Shown here: positions 1 to 8,418 of the stretch, in pieces | Layout: each line of letters opens with the position of its first letter | Numbering within the stretch: the first letter of the stretch is position 1 | Assembly (NCBI RefSeq): GCF_003610995.1 | Contig: NZ_CP032543.1 | Coordinates: 1,364,001-1,428,000 of the forward strand | DNA length: 64,000 bases | Source: Streptomyces griseus subsp. griseus | GTDB taxonomy: Bacteria > Actinomycetota > Actinomycetes > Streptomycetales > Streptomycetaceae | Direction of reading: 5' to 3' | Program-made: the position numbers and the translations under genes | The notes under the pieces: generated by a model | Databases searched by the model: none | Seen by the model: only the letters and a program-made list of their open reading frames with translations | Told to the model about the DNA's origin: nothing

Positions 1-535
1 CGCGCACCACGCCCTGGACGACGCCCGGGTGCTGGCGGAGGCGTTCCGGCCGAGTCTGCACGCGGCGGCCCGGGGCGGGGTGCGGCTGCCGTTGCTGGAG
101 TGCCGGCCGCTCACCGAGTGGTCGGACTCCCCCGTCGCCCCGCGCGTCGGGTATCAGACCTTCCGGCAGCCGAACAGCTGGCGGCCCTCGCGCAAGCGGC
201 CGGCTTGCCCGTATCCCAACCCGGGGCGGTACGAGAAGGAGAAGCCGCTCAAGCAGGGGATGCGGGTGGCGTTCTCCGGGGACACCTCGGTCGACCGGGA
301 GCTGCTGGAGGACCGGGCGGTGGAGGCGGGGCTGCATGTGGCGACCAGCGTGTCGCGGCTGACCAGTCTGCTGGTGACCAACGATCCGGACGCGGCGACG
401 TCCAAGACGCAGAAGGCGAAGTCGTTCGGCACGCCGATCCTGGAGGAGAGCGCCTTCACCCATCTGCTGCGCGATGTGGCGCCCGCCGACGGGGCCGTCC
501 TTCCGCACCAGGCGCCGCCACCGTCATCGGAGTGA
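1..535 (+). CDS. DEDDh-type 3'-5' exonuclease with BRCT domain (C-terminal part)
   Basis: The gene enters from the left edge, with codons in phase from base 2. The first residues read HHALDDARVLAEAF, which is the Exo III motif of DnaQ-like exonucleases; its His and Asp help hold the two catalytic metals. A Pro/Arg-rich linker follows. A stretch beginning GMRVAFSGDTSVDRELL and ending near FTHLL reads as a BRCT domain. Proteins with this architecture are thought to act in DNA repair or proofreading rather than as the main replicative epsilon subunit. The N-terminal catalytic half (Exo I and II) is outside the window, so activity cannot be judged. Confidence 0.85.
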   Translation, partial: AHHALDDARVLAEAFRPSLHAAARGGVRLPLLECRPLTEWSDSPVAPRVGYQTFRQPNSWRPSRKRPACPYPNPGRYEKEKPLKQGMRVAFSGDTSVDRELLEDRAVEAGLHVATSVSRLTSLLVTNDPDAATSKTQKAKSFGTPILEESAFTHLLRDVAPADGAVLPHQAPPPSSE

Positions 536-598
536 ACCGGGCGCGACTCGCCCGGAGTCCGCTCGCCCGTCGCCACCGGGCGTCCCACCCTGTGGCGC

Positions 599-832
599 AT
601 GGCACGTTGTGAGGTTTGCGGAAACGACTACGGCATGTCCTTCGAGGTGCACGCGCAGGGCGCGGTGCACGTCTTCGACTGCTTCTCCTGCGCCATCCAC
701 CGCATGGCGCCGATCTGCGAGCACTGCCGGGTCCAGGTGATCGGCCAGGGCGTCGAGGCCGACGGGCGCTGGTACTGCGGCGCCCACTGCGCCCGCGCCG
801 AGGGGAAGGCGGGCATCGTGGACAAAGTGTGA
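599..832 (+). CDS. Small Cys-rich putative zinc-binding protein
   Basis: This is a 77-residue protein with paired cysteines: CEVC near the start, CFSC around residue 30, CEHC around residue 41 and CGAHC near residue 61. The spacing suggests two zinc knuckles or a zinc-ribbon pair. It has no membrane segment or signal peptide. Similar short proteins are conserved in Streptomyces without a defined role; some are labelled metallothionein-like, which I would not assert. It lies 63 bases downstream of the exonuclease gene on the same strand. The ATG start places the first Cys pair at residues 4 and 7. Confidence 0.7.
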   Translation: MARCEVCGNDYGMSFEVHAQGAVHVFDCFSCAIHRMAPICEHCRVQVIGQGVEADGRWYCGAHCARAEGKAGIVDKV

Positions 833-880
833 GGGAAACCCCCACTGCCGGGCAGGACCGGCGCCCACCCCTGAGTGCCG

Positions 881-914
881 CACCCCATGACCCCGGTTGT
901 ACGGTCATGGGGTG
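881..914 (+). promoter_or_regulatory. 12-bp perfect hairpin overlapping the SURF1 start codon
   Basis: CACCCCATGACC (881-892) is the exact reverse complement of GGTCATGGGGTG (903-914), with a 10-base loop. The second arm contains the likely GTG start (912). In RNA the start codon would be paired, so the hairpin could limit translation initiation, or it could end the upstream transcript. Function is inferred. Confidence 0.5.
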
Positions 915-1718
915 TACCGCTTCCTGTTGACCCGGCAGTGGGTGATCCTCACCCTGCTGGCTCTCGTGTTGATGCCGACGATGGTCGAGCTGGGGTTCTG
1001 GCAGTTCCACCGCCATCAGCACCGGGTCGCGCAGAACGAGCTGATCTCGCGGAACCTGAAGGCCGATCCGGCCCCGGTCGCCGATCTCACCTCCCCGGGG
1101 CACACCGTCCCGCGCGCCGACTACTGGCGGGCGGTGACCGCGACCGGCACGTTCGACAGCGAGCACGAGGTGGTGGTCCGTCGGCGTACGTCGGAGGACG
1201 ACAAGATCGGCGTACATGTGCTGACCCCGCTGGACCTGCGGGACGGCGGCACCGTCCTGGTCAACCGGGGCTGGGTCCCCGCCGCGCCGAACCAGACGTC
1301 GTACCCGGACGTGCCGCCCGCCCCCCGCGGCGAAGTGACCGTCACCGGACGGCTCAAGGCCGACGAGACGACCGGCAGCAGCGGCATCAAGGACCTGGCG
1401 GGGCTGCCGGACCGGCAGGTGATGCTGATCAACAGCGAGCAGCAGGCGCATCTGCTCTCCCGCGAGGTCCTCGGCGGATACATCGAACAGACCGCCCCCC
1501 AGCCCGCGGGCGGGCTGCCGGAGCAGATCGCCGACCCCGACGACAGCTCCATCGGCCCGCACATGGCGTACGCCGTCCAGTGGTGGCTGTTCGTCGCCGC
1601 CGTACCGGTCGGCTGGATCATCCTCGTACGGCGGGAGAAGCGCGATCGCGAGGAGGCCGCCGCACAGGGCGAACCGGCCGGTGACGTCTCCGGGCAGCCC
1701 GCACCCGCGAGCGCCTGA
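912..1718 (+). CDS. SURF1 family cytochrome oxidase assembly protein
   Basis: This is a 268-residue membrane protein of the SURF1/Shy1 family, which assists heme insertion and assembly of cytochrome c oxidase. It has the family layout: a transmembrane helix near residues 9-25, the motif GFWQFHRHQHR just after it, a periplasmic domain with VLVNRGWVP, and a second helix near residues 215-235 followed by a basic tail (RREKRDRE). I chose GTG 912 (VYRFLLTRQW) because family members begin just before this motif; a TTG at 897 is the in-frame alternative. A perfect hairpin covers the start. Confidence 0.88.
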   Translation: MYRFLLTRQWVILTLLALVLMPTMVELGFWQFHRHQHRVAQNELISRNLKADPAPVADLTSPGHTVPRADYWRAVTATGTFDSEHEVVVRRRTSEDDKIGVHVLTPLDLRDGGTVLVNRGWVPAAPNQTSYPDVPPAPRGEVTVTGRLKADETTGSSGIKDLAGLPDRQVMLINSEQQAHLLSREVLGGYIEQTAPQPAGGLPEQIADPDDSSIGPHMAYAVQWWLFVAAVPVGWIILVRREKRDREEAAAQGEPAGDVSGQPAPASA

Positions 1719-1801
1719 GCGCCCTCGGGCCTGGGGGTCTGAGAGCTCCGGCACACCGAAGGGCTGGTTGACGAGGGCCCGGTTCGGGAACACGCCAGAA
1801 C

Positions 1802-3595
1802 GTGACCCCACGCATCGAGGATTACGCCCTGATCGGCGATCTCCAGACCGCCGCGCTCGTCGGCAGGAACGGTTCGATCGACTGGCTCTGCCTGCCCCGC
1901 TTCGACTCCGGCGCCTGTTTCGCGGCCCTGCTCGGCGACGAGGAGAACGGCCACTGGCGCATCGCCCCGCAGGGCGCCGGGCCGACGGACACCTGCACCC
2001 GGCGCGGCTACGCGGGTGATTCGCTGGTGCTGGAGACGTTCTGGGAGACCCGGACCGGCACGGTCAAGGTCATCGACTTCATGCCGCAGCGCGACAAGGC
2101 CCCCGATGTGATGCGGATCGTCGAGGGCGTCAGCGGCACCGTCGACATGAGCTCCGTGCTGCGACTGCGCTTCGACTTCGGATCGGTGGTGCCCTGGGTG
2201 CGCCGGTCGCACGGCCACCGGGTCGCGGTCGCCGGGCCCGACTCCGTCTGGCTGCGCAGCGAACCGCCGGTCAAGACCTGGGGCCAGCAGTTCAGCACCT
2301 GCTCCTCGTTCACCGTCACCGAGGGCGAGAGCGTGGCCTTCGTCCTGACCTGGCACCCCTCGCACTCACCGCGGCCCCAGCTGATCGACCCGCACAAGGC
2401 GCTGAAGCACACGCTGCACGACTGGGCGAAGTGGACCGAACGGTGTACGTACGAGGGGCCGTACCGCGAGGCGGTGCTGCGCTCGCTGATCGTCCTCAAA
2501 GCGCTGACGTACGCCCCGACCGGCGGCATCGTGGCGGCCCCGACCACCTCGTTGCCGGAGGAGATCGGCGGCGTACGGAACTGGGACTACCGCTTCTGCT
2601 GGCTGCGGGACGCCACGCTCACCCTCGGGGCGATGGTGTCGGCCGGCTATCTGGAGGAGGCGGCGGCCTGGCGCGACTGGCTGCTGCGGGCCGTGGCCGG
2701 GGACCCGGCGGACCTCCAGATCATGTACGGGCTCGCGGGCGAGCGCCGGCTCCCGGAGATGGAGCTGCCCTGGCTCGCCGGATACGAGAACTCCCGCCCG
2801 GTGCGCACCGGTAACGCGGCCGTCCGCCAGCGCCAGCTGGATGTGTACGGGGAGGTGATCGACGCGCTCCGGCTCGCCCGGGTGGCCGGTCTGGACGACA
2901 AGCCGCACGCCTGGAACCTCCAGCTCAGCCTGCTCGGCTTCCTGGAGTCGACCTGGCGGGAGCCGGACGAGGGGCTGTGGGAGATCCGCGGCGCCCGGCG
3001 CCACTTCGTGCACTCCAAGGTGATGGCGTGGGTCGCCGCCGACCGGGCGGTGTGCTCGCTGGAGGAGAACCCCGAACTCCCCGGTGACGCGGACCGCTGG
3101 CGGGCGATGCGGGACGCCGTCCACGCCGAGGTCTGCGAGAAGGGGTACGACCCCGTCCGGAACACCTTCACCCAGTCCTACGGGTCCAAGGAGCTGGACG
3201 CCTCGACGCTGCTGATCGTCCGGACCGGGTTCCTGCCGCCGGACGACCCCCGGGTCATCGGCACGGTCGACGCGGTCCGCGACGAGCTGGGCAGCGACGG
3301 GCTGGTCCGCCGCTACAGCACCGAGGGCGTCTCCGTCGACGGGCTGCCCGGCGACGAAGGGGCGTTCCTGGCCTGCTCGTTCTGGCTGGTGGACGCGTTG
3401 CAGCGGATCGGCCGCCACGACGAGGCACGGGAGCTGTTCGAGCATGTGCTGGAGCTCCGCAGCGACGTGGGGCTGCTGGCCGAGGAGTACGACGTCGCGG
3501 CCGGCCGGCAGCTGGGCAACTTCCCCCAGGCGTTCAGCCATATCGGACTGGTCAACTCCGCTGTCGACCTCGCCGGGGTGGACCCGGCAGGATAG
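1802..3595 (+). CDS. Glycoside hydrolase family 15 protein
   Basis: This is a 597-residue cytoplasmic enzyme of the GH15 glucoamylase/trehalase-like family. The N-terminal beta domain starts PRIEDYALIGDLQTAALVG and GSIDWLCLPRFDS. The (alpha/alpha)6 barrel carries the hallmark GVRNWDYRFCWLRDA near residue 260, an LWEIRG segment, and GDEGAFLACSFW, where catalytic acidic residues of the family reside. The C-terminal LGNFPQAFSHIGLVN is also typical. Actinobacterial members include trehalases and other alpha-glucosidases; the substrate cannot be told from sequence. Start is GTG 1802. The SDR gene follows after 5 bases, so the two are probably cotranscribed. Confidence 0.9.
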   Translation: MTPRIEDYALIGDLQTAALVGRNGSIDWLCLPRFDSGACFAALLGDEENGHWRIAPQGAGPTDTCTRRGYAGDSLVLETFWETRTGTVKVIDFMPQRDKAPDVMRIVEGVSGTVDMSSVLRLRFDFGSVVPWVRRSHGHRVAVAGPDSVWLRSEPPVKTWGQQFSTCSSFTVTEGESVAFVLTWHPSHSPRPQLIDPHKALKHTLHDWAKWTERCTYEGPYREAVLRSLIVLKALTYAPTGGIVAAPTTSLPEEIGGVRNWDYRFCWLRDATLTLGAMVSAGYLEEAAAWRDWLLRAVAGDPADLQIMYGLAGERRLPEMELPWLAGYENSRPVRTGNAAVRQRQLDVYGEVIDALRLARVAGLDDKPHAWNLQLSLLGFLESTWREPDEGLWEIRGARRHFVHSKVMAWVAADRAVCSLEENPELPGDADRWRAMRDAVHAEVCEKGYDPVRNTFTQSYGSKELDASTLLIVRTGFLPPDDPRVIGTVDAVRDELGSDGLVRRYSTEGVSVDGLPGDEGAFLACSFWLVDALQRIGRHDEARELFEHVLELRSDVGLLAEEYDVAAGRQLGNFPQAFSHIGLVNSAVDLAGVDPAG

Positions 3596-3600
3596 GGCCA

Positions 3601-4355
3601 TGGATCTTGGACTGAAGGACCGCGTGTACATCGTCACCGGCGCGACCCGGGGCCTCGGCAACGCCACGGCCCGCGCCCTGGCCGCCGACGGGGCGAAGGT
3701 GATCATCACCGGCCGGGACGAGAAGAGCGTCGAGGAGGCCGCCGCCGAGCTGGGGCCGGACGCCGCCGGCATCGCCGCCGACAACGCCGACCCGACCGCC
3801 GCCCAGCGGCTGGTGGACACGGCCAAGGAGCGGTTCGGGCGACTCGACGGCGTACTCATCAGCGTCGGCGGGCCCGCGCCCGGCCTCGCCGCCGACAACA
3901 CCGACGACCAGTGGCAGACGGCGTTCGAAACGGTGTTCCTCGGAGCGGTCCGGCTCGCCCGGACGGCCGCCGCCGCACTGGGCGAGGGCGGTGTCATCGG
4001 CCTCGTGCTCTCCGGTTCGGTGCACGAGCCGATCGGCGGACTGACCATCTCCAACGGGCTGCGCCCGGGTCTCGCCGGTTTCGCCAAGTCGCTCGCGGAC
4101 GAGCTGGGGCCGCGCGGCATCCGGGTCGTCGGGGTGCTGCCCGCCCGGATCGACACCGACCGGGTCCGCGAGCTGGACGCGCTCTCGGGCGATGCCGAGG
4201 CGGCCCGTACGGCCAACGAGGCACGGATCCCGCTGGGGCGTTACGGGACGCCGGAGGAGTTCGGGAAGACCGCTGCCTTCCTGCTCTCCCCCGCCGCCTC
4301 GTACCTGACGGGGATCATGGTGCCGGTGGACGGCGGGTCGCGGCGCGGGTTCTGA
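3601..4355 (+). CDS. SDR family oxidoreductase with atypical active site
   Basis: This is a 251-residue short-chain dehydrogenase/reductase. The N-terminal Rossmann motif TGATRGLGNATA (TGxxxGxG) is intact, and the C-terminus TGIMVPVDGGSRRGF is classical. The catalytic YxxxK element is not: after the expected Ser (LSGSVHE) the region reads TISNGLRPGLAGFAKSLA, with no Tyr or Lys at the usual places. A FabG-like subgroup of SDRs is known to lack the full tetrad, so this may be a divergent reductase or a non-catalytic NAD(P)-binding protein. It sits 5 bases behind the GH15 gene; ATG 3601 is the obvious start. Confidence 0.85.
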
Positions 4356-4370
4356 GCGCCCGGGGTCACT

Positions 4371-4460
4371 CCCGTACGCCCACGGGCAGATCATTCCCCT
4401 ACGTCCACTACGTCTGCCTTCCCGTACGTCCACGGGCAGGTCGTTCCCGTAGGTCCACGG
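4371..4460. repeat. 50-bp-spaced imperfect direct repeat between convergent genes
   Basis: A 28-base block starting CCCGTACGCCCACGGG at 4371 recurs at 4421 with three or four changes; partial versions (CTACGTCCA, CCGTAGGTCCACGGG) lie between and after. The blocks hold GTACG/CCACGGG inverted elements. It fills the gap between the SDR and the convergent AmaP gene and may help end transcription. Confidence 0.55.
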
Positions 4461-4464
4461 GCCG

Positions 4465-5052
4465 TCAGGACACCCGTTCCGCACGGTGCTTGACGGCCCG
4501 CAGCCGTACCTCGGCCGGGAGCTCGTCCAGGCCCGCCGACTCGCGGGCGTGGGCCAGCGCTCCGTCGGCCACCGCGTTCAGCGCCTGCCCGGGGGCTGCG
4601 TGCGGCTCCATCAGCAGCCGGATCCGGGCCTGCGGCGCGGTCCGGCGGCCGGTCAGGGCCGCCTGGGCGCGGGCCACCCCGTCGACCTCGCCCGCCTCGT
4701 CGGCGAGCACGCCCTCCAGCGCCTTGCCCCGTACCCGCGCGCCTTCACCGTCGCCACTGTCGACCAGGACGTCGGAGAGACGGCCACGCCGGAGCTGGGC
4801 CAGGAGCCACCACAGGGCGAGGACGACCAGGACGGCGAGGACCGCGATCACGGTCGGCCACCACCAGCCCTCGTCGCGCCAGCGGCCCCGGTCGGCGGTG
4901 CTGAGCAGCACATCGTTCTTGCCGTCCCAGGGCCACCAGGACGGCAGGGAGGCCCCGAGGCCGACGGCGAGCACCGCGCCGCCGACGACGATCAGCACGA
5001 GCCCGGCAAGGGCCAGCAGGACCCGGTTGACGGTGGAGCGCATACCGCTCAT
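4465..5052 (-). CDS. amaP: Alkaline shock response membrane anchor-like protein (AmaP)
   Basis: This is a 195-residue protein. Two N-terminal transmembrane helices (about residues 8-30 and 66-85, VIAVLAVLVVLALWWLLAQL) precede a soluble domain of about 100 residues that starts KALEGVLADEAGEVDGV. This is the AmaP layout; in Staphylococcus AmaP tethers Asp23 to the membrane. The start ATG (5052) overlaps the stop of the upstream DUF6286 gene by four bases, so translation is coupled. It is the last gene of a five-gene Asp23 operon on the minus strand. Confidence 0.75.
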   Translation of the reverse strand: MSGMRSTVNRVLLALAGLVLIVVGGAVLAVGLGASLPSWWPWDGKNDVLLSTADRGRWRDEGWWWPTVIAVLAVLVVLALWWLLAQLRRGRLSDVLVDSGDGEGARVRGKALEGVLADEAGEVDGVARAQAALTGRRTAPQARIRLLMEPHAAPGQALNAVADGALAHARESAGLDELPAEVRLRAVKHRAERVS

Positions 5053-5732
5053 CCCTTCTTCGCCGGTCGGTGCACCCGGACGGAGACGCCGGGCGGCTTG
5101 GCCAGGCCCAGCTCCCCGACGGCCCTGGCCAGCACGGTGTCCAGGTCTTCGCGTACGTCGTCGAGTGCCCGGAAGTGCGAGAGGGCCCGCACCTTGGCCT
5201 TGCGCCGACCCATCCGGACCCGGACGGACTGCACCCCGGGCACCTCCACGGCCCGGTCCCGCAGGACCAGTGCGGCGGCGGTGCGGTCGAGTCCCGCGCG
5301 TACGTCGGCGCGGTCGCGGCGCATCGGCAGCAGATCGCGCAGCCCGGGGGTGAGGGCGAGCAGAAGCAGCCAGAGGCCGATCAGCGCGGCGACCCCCGAC
5401 CCGATGAGCACCGCGACATCGTCGAGGTGCCGTTCGGCGAGGCCGTCTGCGAGGGAGCGCCGCCACTGCATGGCCGGGTGCCCGGCCCGGACGGCGGCGA
5501 TGTCGTAGAGGAACAGCCCGGCGGCGCCCAGGAGCACCAGGGCCAGCAGGGCGGCCGGTACGCGGCGTGCGGACCAGAAGCGGCCGGCCCGGCCGCCGCC
5601 GCCCTGCTCCAGGGTGGGGACCCGGTCGGGGGTGGAGGGTGTGCCGGGTTCGGGCGGGCGCGGCCCGCCGTCGGCCTGGTCCACCGTCGGCATCCGCCGG
5701 GTGGAGCCGGTGGGGTCGCCGGGTTCGGTCAT
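5049..5732 (-). CDS. DUF6286 membrane protein of the Asp23 operon
   Basis: This is a 227-residue protein. It starts with a disordered Pro/Gly-rich tail of about 55 residues, followed by a helix (PAALLALVLLGAAGLFLYDI), a second helix (VAVLIGSGVAALIGLWLLLLA) and a C-terminal soluble domain of about 90 residues (GLDRTAAALVLRDRAVEVPGV). That domain resembles the AmaP/Asp23 fold in length and pattern. ATG 5732 overlaps the end of the upstream Asp23 gene, and its own stop overlaps the AmaP start, so it is inside a tightly coupled operon. The likely role is membrane anchoring or partnering of Asp23 proteins. Confidence 0.75.
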   Translation of the reverse strand: MTEPGDPTGSTRRMPTVDQADGGPRPPEPGTPSTPDRVPTLEQGGGGRAGRFWSARRVPAALLALVLLGAAGLFLYDIAAVRAGHPAMQWRRSLADGLAERHLDDVAVLIGSGVAALIGLWLLLLALTPGLRDLLPMRRDRADVRAGLDRTAAALVLRDRAVEVPGVQSVRVRMGRRKAKVRALSHFRALDDVREDLDTVLARAVGELGLAKPPGVSVRVHRPAKKG

Positions 5733-6076
5733 CGGACCCTCCCCTGTGCTCCGCTCGCGGCCGGGTGCAGCCGCTCGACCTGGACGGCCACTTCGGGCAC
5801 CTCCATGCCCGCCAGCGCCCGCACCCGCTGGGCGACCCTGCTCCGTACGGCGCCGCACTGGCGGCCGATGTCGCCCGGGTAGCCGAGCTCCAGGGTGATC
5901 CGCACGCGGGCGGCGTCCCGGTGGACGGTGACCGTGGCGCGCGGGGAGGCGCCGTCCGGGGGCCGATCGTCGACGGCTTCCTTCGCCGCCTGTGCGGCGA
6001 TCTTGGCGACGACCCGGTCGGCGATCCGGGTCTCGCCCCGCTCGGCGGCGGTGACTCGCCCGGTCACCGCCGTCAC
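5729..6076 (-). CDS. Asp23/Gls24 family envelope stress response protein (second copy)
   Basis: This is a 115-residue soluble protein with the Asp23 pattern: RIADRVVAKIAAQAAKEAV, then a beta segment (ATVTVHRDAARVRITLELG), then YPGDIGRQCGAVRSRVAQRVRALAG and VPEVAVQVERL. It is shorter and more divergent than the copy at 6303-6779. Asp23 proteins form abundant membrane-associated layers linked to cell-envelope stress. GTG 6076 overlaps the stop of the DUF2273 gene by four bases and its own stop overlaps the next ATG, so translation is coupled on both sides. Confidence 0.8.
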   Translation of the reverse strand: MTAVTGRVTAAERGETRIADRVVAKIAAQAAKEAVDDRPPDGASPRATVTVHRDAARVRITLELGYPGDIGRQCGAVRSRVAQRVRALAGMEVPEVAVQVERLHPAASGAQGRVR

Positions 6077-6264
6077 CGTCGCCGGTCGCCGCGCTCGCGA
6101 CTCCGGAAGAAGTCGCCGGGTTCCAGGTCACCGTCCAGGAAACGGCCGGCGATGAAGCCGACCGCGCCCAGCGCGGCCACCAGTACGAAGGCTCCGAACC
6201 CGCCGAAATATCCGGCGAAGGCCAGTGCCATGCCGGTCAACAGACCGGCGACAGCCATGCTCAT
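6073..6264 (-). CDS. DUF2273 small membrane protein
   Basis: This is a 63-residue protein made of two closely spaced transmembrane helices (about residues 3-20 and 24-42, rich in Gly/Ala) followed by a charged tail GDFFRSRERGDRRR. DUF2273 proteins occur beside asp23/amaP genes in Gram-positive bacteria and probably belong to the same membrane complex. It lies 38 bases after the first asp23 gene and overlaps the second. Confidence 0.8.
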   Translation of the reverse strand: MSMAVAGLLTGMALAFAGYFGGFGAFVLVAALGAVGFIAGRFLDGDLEPGDFFRSRERGDRRR

Positions 6265-6302
6265 CGTCTCTCCTCAACTGCCTTTCGGCGGGAACCCGGA
6301 AC

Positions 6303-6779
6303 CTACTGGACGCGCTGCTGCTGATCGCCGTCGTCCTCGTCGTCGTCCTCGTCGGGCAGCTTGACGTCGCTGACCGCGATGTTGACCTCGACCACTTCGA
6401 GGCCGGTCATGCGCTCCACCGCCGCGACGACGTTCTGGCGCACGTCGCGGGCCACGTCGGAGATGGCCACGCCGTAGTCGACGACGATCTCCAGGTCGAG
6501 GGCGGCCTGGGACTCGCCGACCTCGGCCTTCACACCGCGGGTGACGGACTTGCCGCCGCCGGGCACCCGGTCGCGGACCGCGCCGAAGGTCCGGGACAGG
6601 CCGCTGCCCATGGCGTGGACGCCGACCACGTCGCGTGCGGCCATTCCGGCGATCTTCTCGACGACGCCGTCGGCGATGGTGGTGCGGCCACGGGTGCCGG
6701 GATCGCCTCCGCCGCGCTTGCTCAGGGGGGACTTGCCCGAACCGCTGTCGGGACTGTTGCGCTGGGGTGTCTCAGTCAT
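6303..6779 (-). CDS. Asp23/Gls24 family envelope stress response protein
   Basis: This is a 158-residue protein and the first gene of the minus-strand Asp23 operon. A polar N-terminal tail of about 35 residues precedes a full Asp23 domain: TTIADGVVEKIAGMAARDV, then ALDLEIVVDYGVAISDVARD, then VERMTGLEVVEVNIAVSDV. The acidic C-terminus (DEDDDEDDGDQQQ) is unusual for the family. By analogy with Staphylococcus Asp23 it probably gathers at the membrane through AmaP-like partners under envelope stress. A divergent Asp23-like gene starts 95 bases upstream, so both share the 6780-6874 promoter region. Confidence 0.88.
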   Translation of the reverse strand: MTETPQRNSPDSGSGKSPLSKRGGGDPGTRGRTTIADGVVEKIAGMAARDVVGVHAMGSGLSRTFGAVRDRVPGGGKSVTRGVKAEVGESQAALDLEIVVDYGVAISDVARDVRQNVVAAVERMTGLEVVEVNIAVSDVKLPDEDDDEDDGDQQQRVQ

Positions 6780-6874
6780 CGCCGCTCTTCCCTTCGGGGC
6801 GGGGTGGGGACTTCCTTTGCCCACGTTAAGTGCGCTTGCCCGGTCCCGCGCCGTGGATGGGGCAGGCTGGGGCA

Positions 6875-7630
6875 ATGACGACGGAGCGGAGCCCGCAGAG
6901 GGCCGACGGATGGACAGCTGCGGTACGGCAACGCCTGGGCCTCGGCAGACTGCTCCCCCTGGGTGGTGCCGTGGACGGTGCCTGGATCGCGGAGACGGCC
7001 GCGGCCTCGGTACTGCGCGGGGCGGCCGTGGAGGGCGCGGTGCTGGGGAGCCTGCGGATCGGGCCGGCCCGGGCGGCCCTCGGCACGGATACCCGGGCGG
7101 AGCCGGGCGGCGCCGCCGAGGCGGGCCCGGCCGTGCCGCCGGCGCCGCCGAGCGCGCTGCCGCCCGGGCCGGTGAGCATCGAGGCGGAGTTCCGCGCGGC
7201 GGGCGACCGCCCGCTGCCCGACGTGGCGGCCGACCTGCGCGCGGCGCTCGTCTCGGCGGCCGTGACCCGGCTCGGGCTGGAGGTCGCGGAGGTGGACCTG
7301 CGGGTGACGGCATTGCTTGAGGACGATGCACCCGATCAGGTGACGGAGCCCGACGCGCCCTCCCCGTCGGTCCCGGTCGCGGAGGCCGCGGGGCCGGTGG
7401 CGGAGGCCGCCGCCGCGGTGCCGGGTGTCGTCTCGCTGACCCGGGTCATGGGCCCGGCGGTGCACACCGCCGAGGACCACATCCGGGTCGAGGTGGCGAC
7501 GGCCGGCGACCGCCGGGCCCTGGACGTGGCCCGGTCGGTGCGCTCGGCGGTGTCGGCTGCCGCGGCGGACGGCCTGCCGGTGTCGGTGCTGGTCACCGAC
7601 GTGGTGGAGGTGCCGGCCGGCACCCCTTAG
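6875..7630 (+). CDS. Tandem degenerate Asp23-like protein (often annotated 'P10 family')
   Basis: This is a 251-residue protein divergent from the Asp23 operon. Streptomyces homologues often carry the label nucleopolyhedrovirus P10 family, which I think is misleading. Residues about 45-150 follow the Asp23 order: WIAETAAASVLRGAAVEGA, VSIEAEFRAAGDRPLPDVA and VTRLGLEVAEVDLRVTALL, which parallel VVEKIAGMAARDVVGV, ALDLEIVVDYGVAISDVARD and TGLEVVEVNIAVSDV in the neighbour. Residues about 180-250 repeat the scheme (IRVEVATAGDRRALDVARSV). It has no membrane helix. Start ATG 6875. Its stop overlaps the convergent enoyl-CoA hydratase gene by four bases. Confidence 0.75.
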   Translation: MTTERSPQRADGWTAAVRQRLGLGRLLPLGGAVDGAWIAETAAASVLRGAAVEGAVLGSLRIGPARAALGTDTRAEPGGAAEAGPAVPPAPPSALPPGPVSIEAEFRAAGDRPLPDVAADLRAALVSAAVTRLGLEVAEVDLRVTALLEDDAPDQVTEPDAPSPSVPVAEAAGPVAEAAAAVPGVVSLTRVMGPAVHTAEDHIRVEVATAGDRRALDVARSVRSAVSAAAADGLPVSVLVTDVVEVPAGTP

Positions 7631-8418
7631 TCGGTGATGCCCGCCAGGTCGCGCAGCCTGCGGCCCTGGGCGGCGCGCTCGGCGGTGCGCTGTTCCTCGT
7701 ACGTCCGCGAGAGAGCGCCGCCCAGCAGGGCCTTGGTCTCCACGACGGCGTCGCGGGGGGCGGAGAGCAGTGCGGCGGCCAGGTCGCGGGCGGCCGCGTC
7801 CAGCTGGTCGGCGGGGACCACGAGGTTGGCGAGGCCGGTGCGCCCGGCCTCCTCGGCGTGGACGAACCGGCCGGTGGCGCAGATCTCGAGGGCGCGGGCG
7901 TACCCCACGAGGTTCACCAGGGGGTGGGTGCCCGTGAGGTCGGGGACGAGGCCCAGGCTGGTCTCGCGCATGGCGAACTGCACGTCCTCGGCGACGATCC
8001 GCAGATCACAGGCGAGGGCGAGCTGGAAGCCGGCGCCGATGGCGTGGCCCTGGACGGTCGCGATCGACACGAGGTCGTTACGGCGCCACCAGGTGAACGC
8101 TTCCTGGTACTCGGCGATGGTCGCGTCGAGTTCGGCCGCCGGGCCGCGCGCCATGTCGAGGAACGACGGCTCGCCGTCGAACCCCTCGGGGGTGAACGCC
8201 TGCCGGTCGAGGCCCGCGGAGAAGGACTTACCCTCGCCGCGGAGCACCACGACGCGGACATCGCCGGGCAGCACCCGCCCGACCTCGGTCAACGCCCGCC
8301 ACAGAGCGGGAGACTGGGCGTTGCGCTTGGCCGGGTTGGTGAGCGTCACCGTGGCGACCGCGTCTTCGACGGTGAGCCGTACGCCGTCCTTGTCGAGAAC
8401 AGGGTCGAGCGAGGTCAT
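7627..8418 (-). CDS. Enoyl-CoA hydratase/isomerase family protein
   Basis: This is a 263-residue crotonase-fold enzyme. The oxyanion-hole segments are visible: GEGKSFSAGLDRQAF near residue 60 and GHAIGAGFQLALACDLRI near residue 125, followed by FAMRETSLGLVPDLTGTH. The position of the second catalytic Glu in hydratases is occupied by LVPDLTGT, so isomerase or other crotonase chemistry is as likely as hydration. ATG 8418 has a Pro/Asp-rich start typical of cytosolic proteins. It converges with the Asp23-like gene and overlaps its stop. Confidence 0.85.
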   Translation of the reverse strand: MTSLDPVLDKDGVRLTVEDAVATVTLTNPAKRNAQSPALWRALTEVGRVLPGDVRVVVLRGEGKSFSAGLDRQAFTPEGFDGEPSFLDMARGPAAELDATIAEYQEAFTWWRRNDLVSIATVQGHAIGAGFQLALACDLRIVAEDVQFAMRETSLGLVPDLTGTHPLVNLVGYARALEICATGRFVHAEEAGRTGLANLVVPADQLDAAARDLAAALLSAPRDAVVETKALLGGALSRTYEEQRTAERAAQGRRLRDLAGITD

